NCBI GenBank assembly: GCA_964403465.1
Contig: CAYOFY010000087.1
Span: forward strand, 1-5,710
DNA: 5,710 bases
DNA from: JAFGKM01 sp964403465
GTDB lineage: Bacteria > Ratteibacteria > UBA8468 > B48-G9 > JAFGKM01
Reading direction: 5' to 3'
Position numbers and translations under genes: made by a program
In this document: in pieces, positions 1 to 5,705 of the stretch
How positions within the stretch are numbered: position 1 is the stretch's first letter
Layout of the letters: each line of letters starts with the position of its first letter
The notes under the pieces: model-generated
What the model was told of the DNA's origin: nothing
Databases searched by the model: none
Seen by the model: the letters and a program-made list of their open reading frames with translations, nothing else

Positions 1-2
1 AA

Positions 3-329
3 ATGTACATGTTTTTACTGATTTTTCACATTGTGGTTTCCGTACTTCTTATAGGAGCAGTGCTCTTGCAGTCGGGAAAAGGTTCTTCTCTTTCAAATAT
101 ATTCGGAGGAGGAGGGATGGAGACTGTTTTTGGCGCTGAAACTTCAACGATTTTGAATAGACTGACTTCAATACTGGCAATTATTTTTATCGTGAATTCC
201 ATATTGCTTGCCACTTTGCCCGGTAAATTGACAACAAGAAGTGTCCTGAAAGAAGCGGTCCGAAAAGAACAGCCTGCCACTCCTCCTGTTTTGCCTGTAG
301 CTCCGGCGCCTGTAGCTCCGGAAAATTGA
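3..329 (+). CDS. secG: Preprotein translocase subunit SecG
   Basis: Small subunit of the SecYEG inner-membrane translocon; it assists SecA-driven movement of unfolded proteins through SecY. The 108-residue product has the family architecture: a first hydrophobic helix at about residues 3-23, the conserved LLQSGKG motif at 21-27, a glycine-rich FGGGG loop at 34-38, TVFGA at 41-45, and a second hydrophobic helix at about 53-72. The C-terminal tail (about 85-108) is rich in Pro, Ala and Val and is partly built from a duplicated 15-base unit. ATG at 3 is used; ATG at 9 would remove only two residues and cannot be excluded, because the ribosome-binding site lies outside the window. In many bacteria secG follows tpiA, but the upstream gene is not visible. 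Family assignment is secure from the motif order and length. Confidence 0.93.
   Translation: MYMFLLIFHIVVSVLLIGAVLLQSGKGSSLSNIFGGGGMETVFGAETSTILNRLTSILAIIFIVNSILLATLPGKLTTRSVLKEAVRKEQPATPPVLPVAPAPVAPEN
293..321 (+). repeat. Tandem 15-base repeat in the secG tail
   Basis: The 14-base string GCCTGTAGCTCCGG occurs at 293-306 and again, identically, at 308-321, giving a period of 15 bases (five codons). It encodes the duplicated PVAPA/PVAPE segment at the end of SecG. This looks like a simple in-frame duplication extending a low-complexity, probably disordered tail; the copies are too few to call a satellite. Confidence 0.8.
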
Positions 330-368
330 CATGGCGGTGACAAGAAAACAGGGCAATCAGAAGTCAAA

Positions 369-1112
369 ATGGACAAGTTGATAGTGCTTCCCGGAAACGG
401 AACTGCCGTTTTTCTCGGAGATACGCACGGTGATTATAAGACCGTCAGGATCATAATCAAAAACTTTATTGCGAAAAAGGACCATTTTGTCATTTTGCTG
501 GGAGATTATGTTGACAGAGGAGAGGAGTCAAGGAAGAATATTGATTTTCTGATTCAGACCCAGAAGGAACATCCCAACCTGATCCTCCTGGCCGGTAATC
601 ACGAAATGTTTCCTCTGAGAGAATGCAGTCCCTCGGACTTCTGGGATACTCTCGAAAATGAAGATTTTGAGCGGTATAAAAACTTTTTTTCAAATCTTCC
701 GCTTGCCGTTGAAGGAGACGGATTCATGGCTCTGCATGCAGCTCTTCCAGACATAGAAAAGATGGAGGATATAAACGGCATCCAGCCCTGCGATGAAAAC
801 TGGACAAGAATATTATGGGGTGATTTTCGTGACAAGCAAGGGGACTATCTCGGCGATTTCCTCGGAAGACCGAAGTTTGGTAAGGACTATTTCTCAAGAG
901 TAATGGAAAAACTGGATAAGAACGTGCTCCTGCGCAGCCATGACCCCACCGCACCGGAAAAGATGTTTGAAAACAGATGTCTTACAATCTTCACCTCTTC
1001 CGCTTATGGTCCAAGGAAGAGAAAAATAGCACTGTGTAATCTTGCAAGAAGAATGGAAAGCATAGACGACATTGACATAATATCATTAGATGCCCAGGAG
1101 GTTACGATATGA
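369..1112 (+). CDS. PPP-family Ser/Thr protein phosphatase (metallophosphoesterase)
   Basis: Predicted cytosolic two-metal phosphatase of the eukaryote-like PPP group (PP1/PP2A/bacterial PrpA-type), 247 residues, with no signal peptide or membrane segment. Motifs appear in order: GDTHGD at 17-22 (metal ligands D18, H20), GDYVDRG at 45-51 (D46, and R50 for phosphate), GNHE at 76-79 (N77, general acid H78), LHAALP at 122-127 (H123, in place of HGG), LWGDF at 149-153 (cf. LWSDP), GRPKFG at 166-171 (R167 likely matching the second phosphate arginine) and RSHDP at 189-193 (H191, cf. RAH). LTIFTSSAYG at 205-214 sits where PP1 has its SAPNYC segment. All metal ligands are present, so an active enzyme is expected. 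ATG at 369 is the first usable start after the in-frame secG stop, but its ribosome-binding site is weak. The stop overlaps the kinase start, which suggests it reverses that kinase's phosphorylation. Other substrates, including nucleotides (ApaH-like), remain possible. Confidence 0.85.
   Translation: MDKLIVLPGNGTAVFLGDTHGDYKTVRIIIKNFIAKKDHFVILLGDYVDRGEESRKNIDFLIQTQKEHPNLILLAGNHEMFPLRECSPSDFWDTLENEDFERYKNFFSNLPLAVEGDGFMALHAALPDIEKMEDINGIQPCDENWTRILWGDFRDKQGDYLGDFLGRPKFGKDYFSRVMEKLDKNVLLRSHDPTAPEKMFENRCLTIFTSSAYGPRKRKIALCNLARRMESIDDIDIISLDAQEVTI
1096..1101 (+). promoter_or_regulatory. Strong Shine-Dalgarno site of the kinase gene
   Basis: A perfect AGGAGG lies 7 bases before the ATG at 1109, inside the last codons of the phosphatase gene. 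It fixes the kinase start at the ATGA overlap and is the strongest ribosome-binding site in the window, so kinase translation need not depend only on coupling to the phosphatase. Confidence 0.8.
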
Positions 1113-1981
1113 GAGTTCAGAATTTCGGCGGATATAAACTCGACGAAGTTATAGGAGGGGGGATGTACACCAAGGTTTACAGAGCATCTTCTTCTCTTGC
1201 AAAACCCATATATGGACATACTGTTGCAATTAAACTCCTGTATCTCAAGGGAGGATTGAGGGAACGGGGAAAACTCGTGAACCAGTTTGAGAGAGAAGCC
1301 GAGATAGCCATAGGGTTAAACCATCCCAACATAGTTAAGGTCCATAACTTCGGAAAGTACAACAATCAGTACGCAATAATCATGGAATACGTATCCGGAC
1401 ACAACCTCAAGGAAATCCTTTACAGGAGAGATAAACTCCCGCTGACAGTATTGATACGCATATTATATGAGGCCGGGCAGGGGCTGGCACACATTCATAA
1501 TAACAATATAGTACATAAGGATGTCAAGCCCGACAATATCCTGGTGTCAGACGATTTCAATACAGTCAAGATTACAGATTTCGGCATAGCAAAATTGCCA
1601 AGAAAACTGTGGCAAAAAGACATATTTCCAAGAAGTGGAACCGTGACAAAATATGGGACCATATCCTATATCTCTCCGGAGCAGACAGAGGGCAGGGCGG
1701 ATTTCTGTTCGGATATATACAGTTTCGGGGTTGCTCTTGACGAGGTAATAACAGCCAAGGTTGAAATACCGGACAACGCTGAAAGAAACATGGATGACTA
1801 TTTCAAGAGAATAGATATAAGGAGTTACAGAAAGAATCTGGGGAAACAAATAATCCTTTGCGAGGATTTGAAGATTCCCTATGAACTGAAGGAGATCATC
1901 AAGAAAGCAACCAATAAGGAGTGTGCATTGAGATATTCCTCAATGGAAGAAATACTCAAGGGACTGAACCAATTTTTATGA
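1109..1981 (+). CDS. Hanks-type (PknB-like) Ser/Thr protein kinase, soluble
   Basis: A 290-residue protein that is essentially one eukaryote-like kinase domain. Visible elements: glycine-rich loop GGGMYTKV at 16-23, VAIK lysine K42, probable helix-C glutamate E63, MEY hinge at 92-94, catalytic loop HKDVKPDN at 136-143 (base D138, N143), DFG at 157-159, activation-segment end GTISYISPEQ at 183-192, DIYSFG at 202-207 (D202) and the subdomain XI arginine R275. All catalytic residues are present, so it should be active. The catalytic loop reads HKD rather than HRD, and the third loop glycine is replaced by T21. The activation segment is rich in basic residues and carries several Ser/Thr (S176, T178, T180, T184) as possible autophosphorylation sites. 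There is no transmembrane helix, PASTA, TPR or other sensor domain, unlike classic PknB, so input must come from a partner. The gene shares four bases with the phosphatase before it and four with the lipoprotein after it. Confidence 0.92.
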   Translation: MRVQNFGGYKLDEVIGGGMYTKVYRASSSLAKPIYGHTVAIKLLYLKGGLRERGKLVNQFEREAEIAIGLNHPNIVKVHNFGKYNNQYAIIMEYVSGHNLKEILYRRDKLPLTVLIRILYEAGQGLAHIHNNNIVHKDVKPDNILVSDDFNTVKITDFGIAKLPRKLWQKDIFPRSGTVTKYGTISYISPEQTEGRADFCSDIYSFGVALDEVITAKVEIPDNAERNMDDYFKRIDIRSYRKNLGKQIILCEDLKIPYELKEIIKKATNKECALRYSSMEEILKGLNQFL

Positions 1982-3654
1982 TAAGCAAGTTGACAGCATT
2001 TATTTTTCTGATTTCGTGTTTTGCAGGATGTCGTCCTCCGATTACTGTAATGAAACCGGCCGGTGATACGATAGTAATATCAACCAGCACTGACCCCAAA
2101 TCATTCAATCCCATAATAGCAAAAGAGACCAGCACGACGGCCATCACAGGATTCATCTTTGAAGGACTGACTGAAACCGACGGAGTAACCCTGGAAGTTA
2201 AACCCTGTCTGGCAAGAAAATGGGAGCATGACAAAAGCGGCAAGATCTGGCGATTCTTCCTGAGAAAAGACGTGAAATGGAATGACGGAAAAGTTTTTAC
2301 CGCAGATGATGTCGTATTCACATTTAACAGATTGATATACAATCCTGATATACCGACCAGCAGCAGGGACGTCTTGAATATTGACGGTAAACCGTTCAAA
2401 GTGAAGAAAATTGATTCCCATACTGTAGAATTCATACTTCCCGATAAATTCGCGCCATTCCTTCAGCTGATGAATCAGGAAATACTTCCTGAACATAAAC
2501 TTTTCGCTGCTGTTGAAAAAGGTGTTTTCAACAGTACGTGGGGCGTAAACGAAAGTGTCAAAAACATTGTGGGGACAGGTCCCTTCATGATAGAGGAATA
2601 CAGACCCGCCGAGTGGATAATACTCAAGAAGAATCCTTTTTACTGGAAAAAGGACAGGCAGGGCATTTCCCTGCCATACCTCGGCAGGATTGCCTGCCTC
2701 ATAATATCGGACACAAACATGGCTGTTTTGAAATTCAAGACGGGAGAGATAGATCTGATACCGGTAAGAGGACAGGATTATCCGATACTTAAACCTTATG
2801 AGGAAAGACAGAATTTTACAATATACGAACTGGGACCCTCAATGGGTTCTGAATTCATAGCATTTAATCAAAACATACAGACTTCTTCCCTGGCATATAA
2901 GAAGGAATGGTTCCGGAATAAGAATTTCAGAAAAGCTGTGGCATATGCAATTGATAAAGACAGCATCTCAAAAAATGTTTATGGTGGGTTTGCCATACCT
3001 CAGGACGGACCGCTGAACATTTCCTCCGGATTCTTCAATAATCCGGGCATAAGAAAATACCGGTACGACATGAGAACGGCCCAGGAGCTTCTCAGCAAGG
3101 AGGGATTCCACAGGAAAGAGGGATTCCTATTTGACAGGCATGACAACCCGGTTGAATTTACCATTATCACGAACAGCAACAATTTTGAGAGAATACAGAT
3201 TGCGAACATCATACAGGATGACCTCAGGAAACTCGGGATGAAAGTAAATCTGCTTCCGGTGGAATTCAACACCATGGTAACGCAAATCAGCGTTACAAAG
3301 AACTGGGAATCGGTCATAATAGGTCTTACGGGCGGAATTGAACCTCACGGCGGTAAGAACGTCTGGCATACGACCGGACAACTTCACCTGTGGAACCTGG
3401 AACCGGACAAAAAAGATATCACTGAATGGGAGAAGAGGATAAACGTCATATTTGAAGAAGGGGTAAAGCATCTTGACCGCCATGAGAGAAAGCAATTGTA
3501 TGACACATGGCAGGAGATTGTTTCTGAAGAACTGCCCTTGATATATACAGCGAGTCCCACGACCATGATAGCGGTGAGGAACAAATTCGGTAATTTGAAA
3601 CCCACCGTATACGGAGGAGCGTTGCATAACATAGCAGAAATATATATAAAGTAG
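1978..3654 (+). CDS. Family 5 (OppA/DppA-like) solute-binding lipoprotein
   Basis: Extracytoplasmic solute-binding protein of the SBP_bac_5 group, which usually delivers peptides, nickel or sugars to an ABC permease; 558 residues, within the family range. The start is taken at ATG 1978, overlapping the kinase stop as ATGA, because it begins a short signal peptide (K4, hydrophobic 5-13) ending at FAG-C18; LIS-C14 is an alternative lipobox. The GTG at 1921 would add 19 unlikely residues inside the kinase. Family signatures: LRKDVKWNDGKVFTADDV at 95-112, GTGPF at 199-203 followed by LKKNPFYW at 216-223, LPYLGRI at 232-238, and FRKAVAYAIDKDSI at 317-330. The only upstream purine stretch, AAGGGA at 1958-1963, is 14 bases away, so translation probably depends on coupling to the kinase. 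No permease or ATPase gene adjoins it. The ligand cannot be read from sequence. Confidence 0.9.
   Translation: MISKLTAFIFLISCFAGCRPPITVMKPAGDTIVISTSTDPKSFNPIIAKETSTTAITGFIFEGLTETDGVTLEVKPCLARKWEHDKSGKIWRFFLRKDVKWNDGKVFTADDVVFTFNRLIYNPDIPTSSRDVLNIDGKPFKVKKIDSHTVEFILPDKFAPFLQLMNQEILPEHKLFAAVEKGVFNSTWGVNESVKNIVGTGPFMIEEYRPAEWIILKKNPFYWKKDRQGISLPYLGRIACLIISDTNMAVLKFKTGEIDLIPVRGQDYPILKPYEERQNFTIYELGPSMGSEFIAFNQNIQTSSLAYKKEWFRNKNFRKAVAYAIDKDSISKNVYGGFAIPQDGPLNISSGFFNNPGIRKYRYDMRTAQELLSKEGFHRKEGFLFDRHDNPVEFTIITNSNNFERIQIANIIQDDLRKLGMKVNLLPVEFNTMVTQISVTKNWESVIIGLTGGIEPHGGKNVWHTTGQLHLWNLEPDKKDITEWEKRINVIFEEGVKHLDRHERKQLYDTWQEIVSEELPLIYTASPTTMIAVRNKFGNLKPTVYGGALHNIAEIYIK
2657..2698 (+). repeat. Two adjacent hairpins with interchangeable arms inside the lipoprotein gene
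   Basis: GGCAGGG (2657-2663) pairs perfectly with CCCTGCC (2669-2675) across a 5-base loop, and GGCAGG (2683-2688) pairs perfectly with CCTGCC (2693-2698) across a 4-base loop. Because the arms are identical, arm 2 can instead pair with arm 3 (loop 2676-2682), as in an attenuator. No T-tract follows, and the encoded LPYLGRI segment is conserved in the protein family, so a chance product of coding constraint is quite possible. Confidence 0.5.
3622..3650 (+). promoter_or_regulatory. Candidate sigma70-type promoter for the DUF2344-rng pair
   Basis: TTGCAT (3622-3627) and TATAAA (3645-3650) are separated by 17 bases. The -10 box matches the consensus at five of six positions and the -35 at three of six. 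The element lies in the last codons of the lipoprotein gene, so transcription would start just before the 61-base gap and lead into the DUF2344 gene. The AT-rich IYIK codons could produce such a match by chance. Confidence 0.3.
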
Positions 3655-3663
3655 CGGTCATTC

Positions 3664-3692
3664 CTATCCCTGTTTAACATATACCGGGATAG
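3664..3692 (+). other. Intergenic inverted repeat (possible stem-loop)
   Basis: CTATCCC (3664-3670) and GGGATAG (3686-3692) form a perfect 7-base-pair stem with a 15-base loop; GGT at 3656-3658 and ACC at 3696-3698 could extend it across an internal loop. There is no T-run afterwards, so it is not a standard intrinsic terminator. It is the only structured element in the gap between the lipoprotein and DUF2344 genes and could act as an mRNA processing or stability element or an operator. Confidence 0.45.
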
Positions 3693-3715
3693 ACTACCAG
3701 GAAACCAGAAAGAGA

Positions 3716-4273
3716 ATGGATACGTACAGACTGAGAATCTACTACGGAAAAACAGGAATCGCCAGGTTCATATCCGGGAAAAACCTGCAGAAGATTATTG
3801 AGAGGACATTGAGACGCGCACGTGCGCCTTTGAAATTCACGGAGGGTTTTAGTCCGCATCCGAGAATAAGTTACGGACATCCCCTGCCTGTCAATATATC
3901 CGGGGACAACGAATCCTTTGATGTCTTCCTCATTGAAAAGATGGCACCTCATGATATCATCAATAGGGCAGGGGTATTGCTTCCGGAAGGGCTCTGTTTC
4001 CATACTGCACGGTGGGTGAACAAAGAAGCGCCTTCCATAAATAGCCGTGAAACCTATGCCAGATATACTCTGAACGCATGCAGAGATATTTCCGCCGGGA
4101 GACTGGAGAGATTCGGCCAGATACTTGAACTGGGCAAGACAAGGGCAGTTGTGTTGATAAAAATTAACAATTTCAACCACAAAAGTATGATACAATTATT
4201 GATTGACGGCACTTTGAGCAGCATAGAAAGGAGTGTCGTCCAGGAGAAAGGAGAAGATGAAAGAGAAATATAG
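3716..4273 (+). CDS. TIGR03936/DUF2344 family protein (radical-SAM-linked)
   Basis: A 185-residue protein of the DUF2344/TIGR03936 family, whose members are found next to or fused to a radical SAM protein (TIGR03960 type) and commonly precede RNase G. The precise function is unknown. The diagnostic N-terminal part is clear: GIARFIS at 14-20, LRRARAPLKFTEGFSPHP at 32-49, and PLPVNISGDNESFDV at 56-70, matching the family pattern of RFxS, RRAxLP, GFxPHP and S..E..D. The usual SHLD segment after RF is altered to SGKN here. The C-terminal half is poorly conserved in the family and shows no motif I recognise. The start is ATG 3716, preceded by only a weak purine stretch (AGGA at 3699-3702, then GAAAGAGA). 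No radical SAM gene is in the window: the upstream neighbour is the solute-binding lipoprotein. Its last 17 bases overlap the ribonuclease start, so the two are probably co-translated. Confidence 0.85.
   Translation: MDTYRLRIYYGKTGIARFISGKNLQKIIERTLRRARAPLKFTEGFSPHPRISYGHPLPVNISGDNESFDVFLIEKMAPHDIINRAGVLLPEGLCFHTARWVNKEAPSINSRETYARYTLNACRDISAGRLERFGQILELGKTRAVVLIKINNFNHKSMIQLLIDGTLSSIERSVVQEKGEDEREI
4242..4253 (+). promoter_or_regulatory. Shine-Dalgarno site(s) deciding the rng start
   Basis: AGGAG at 4242-4246 is 10 bases and AAAGGAG at 4247-4253 is 3 bases before ATG 4257. They favour this ATG over the in-frame GTG at 4233, whose own purine run (4227-4233) touches the start codon. The sites lie inside the end of the DUF2344 gene. 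Confidence 0.65.
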
Positions 4274-5705
4274 ATTGCTTGTAAACCATGAACAATTCCT
4301 GACACGCCTCGCAATCATGTCAGAGAAAAAAATAGAATACCTGTTCGTAACCCGCAATGATGTTCCCACCGGCGTTGGAAATATCTACAAGGGGAAAATT
4401 GAAAGAGTTATATCGGGACTTAACGCGGCGTTTGTCAATATAGGCGAATCAAGAAACGGATTTCTCCCTTTCGGAAAAGATGAGCCGCTGTACCGCACGC
4501 CAGAATCCGAAGAGAAAGATTCCGGACAGGTCAAAAAACATCACAGGACAGGGGAAGAAATTATCGTCCAGATTTCCAAACCCGGAACATCCGAAAAAGG
4601 AATGAAATTGACAACAAAAGTCTCTCTCCCTGGCAGATTCTTAATCCTTATACCCGATTCTTCCCTGAGAACCCTTTCAAAAAAAATAACCGACAGGAAA
4701 GAAAGAGGGCGTCTTTTTGATATTGTGGACAGGAGAATCTTTGACAACACGGGTTTCATCATACGTACGGCTGCGGAAGGCAAGAATGAAGGGTATCTCC
4801 TGCGAGAATTGAAAATACTTCAAAGTACATGGAACAGGATAAAGAGGCATGCAAAAGCAAGAAATGCACCCTCTGTCTTATGGAAAGAATTGCCGATTTT
4901 TATAAACGTGCTGAGAGATTACGTTACCTCTGACTATAAGGAAATACTCGTGGATGACGAAAAAGCATACGGAGAGGTGAGGAGGTACGTCAATCTCTTC
5001 CTTCCGGAAATGCGTGGGAAGGTCTCAATCTACAAAGAAAAGCTTCCACTTTTTGTAAAATACGGACTTGAGAAGGAAATAGAAAATTTCCTTTCAAAAA
5101 AAATTCCTCTGCCATCCGGGGGTTCACTGATAATTGAAGAGGGGGAGACACTGAACGCCATAGATGTAAACAGTGGCAGCAGTGACAGAACCAACTTCAA
5201 AGAGACCGTTCTGCATACCAACGTTGAAGCGGCGAAAGAGATACCCAGACAGATACGTGCCAGGAATCTCTCCGGACTCATAGTTGTGGATTTCATAGAC
5301 ATGAAGCGCCCCCATGAGAGAAGAAAAGTTTTCAGGACACTCAGTGACAGCCTTGAGTTTGACAAGGCGCAGACCAAAATTCTCTCCATATCAAAGCTGG
5401 GAATCGTGGAGATGAGCAGGGAAAAGACAGATTTTAAACTCTCGGATATGCTTCTGGACAGATGCGAAAGATGCAGGGGAACCGGCTATATAAAAAACGT
5501 CTTTTTCATCGCGCTGAAATTCAAAAACGAATTATTTACAAAAGTGGCAAGAAATCCCCATGGGAGATTTACTGCCGAAATATCAAGAGACCTTTATGAA
5601 TTTATCACCAGGAACAAATCCATGCATGATACACTGATAAAACACAGGATTCACCTCAGAGAAAACACCTCATTCAGGGAATCCGAATTCAAGATTACCG
5701 ACTGA
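4257..5705 (+). CDS. rng: Ribonuclease G/E family endoribonuclease
   Basis: Cytosolic single-strand-specific endoribonuclease of the RNase E/G family, acting in rRNA maturation and mRNA decay. With the ATG at 4257 it has 482 residues, close to E. coli RNase G (489) and without the long C-terminal scaffold of RNase E. An N-terminal strand region is followed by an S1 RNA-binding region starting around GNIYKGKIERV (41-51) with AAFVNIG (57-63). MKLTTKVSLPGR is at 116-127. IIRTAAEG at 168-175 carries the 5'-monophosphate sensor pair R170/T171 (R169/T170 in E. coli RNase E). LNAIDVNSG at 299-307 carries catalytic D303 and N305, and LIVVDFIDM at 341-349 carries the second Mg ligand D345 (D346 in RNase E). 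CERC at 403-406, before RGTG, is the zinc-link. All key residues are intact. It overlaps the DUF2344 gene by 17 bases, and the in-frame GTG at 4233 would add only eight residues. Confidence 0.95.
   Translation: MKEKYRLLVNHEQFLTRLAIMSEKKIEYLFVTRNDVPTGVGNIYKGKIERVISGLNAAFVNIGESRNGFLPFGKDEPLYRTPESEEKDSGQVKKHHRTGEEIIVQISKPGTSEKGMKLTTKVSLPGRFLILIPDSSLRTLSKKITDRKERGRLFDIVDRRIFDNTGFIIRTAAEGKNEGYLLRELKILQSTWNRIKRHAKARNAPSVLWKELPIFINVLRDYVTSDYKEILVDDEKAYGEVRRYVNLFLPEMRGKVSIYKEKLPLFVKYGLEKEIENFLSKKIPLPSGGSLIIEEGETLNAIDVNSGSSDRTNFKETVLHTNVEAAKEIPRQIRARNLSGLIVVDFIDMKRPHERRKVFRTLSDSLEFDKAQTKILSISKLGIVEMSREKTDFKLSDMLLDRCERCRGTGYIKNVFFIALKFKNELFTKVARNPHGRFTAEISRDLYEFITRNKSMHDTLIKHRIHLRENTSFRESEFKITD

Noticed and set aside
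331..381. Possible 16-codon mini-ORF (ATG 331 to TGA 381) across the phosphatase start
   Set aside because: Very short, out of frame with the phosphatase, and with no strong ribosome-binding site; nothing supports it beyond the open frame.
684..690. Run of seven T as a possible terminator inside the phosphatase gene
   Set aside because: No stable hairpin precedes it, and it encodes Phe-Phe within an intact reading frame.
1921..1977. GTG start extending the lipoprotein by 19 residues
   Set aside because: It would place a non-signal-like sequence before the lipoprotein signal peptide and overlap the kinase by 61 bases; the ATG at 1978 gives a proper signal peptide and an ATGA overlap.
1956..2435. 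Long minus-strand open frame (159 codons) opposite the start of the lipoprotein gene
   Set aside because: The plus strand has clear family 5 binding-protein motifs throughout; the reverse translation shows no recognisable domain and no good ribosome-binding context.
2538..2792. Plus-strand 84-codon open frame inside the lipoprotein gene
   Set aside because: It lies entirely within the lipoprotein coding region in another frame and shows no domain or ribosome-binding evidence.
3816..3827. Perfect 12-base palindrome GCGCACGTGCGC
   Set aside because: It encodes the conserved Arg-Arg-Ala-Arg-Ala stretch of the DUF2344 family, so the palindrome is most easily explained by coding constraint rather than as a binding site.
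3674..4195. Minus-strand open frame (173 codons) opposite the DUF2344 gene
   Set aside because: The plus-strand protein has the diagnostic GFxPHP and RRA motifs; the reverse frame is a shadow with no family resemblance.
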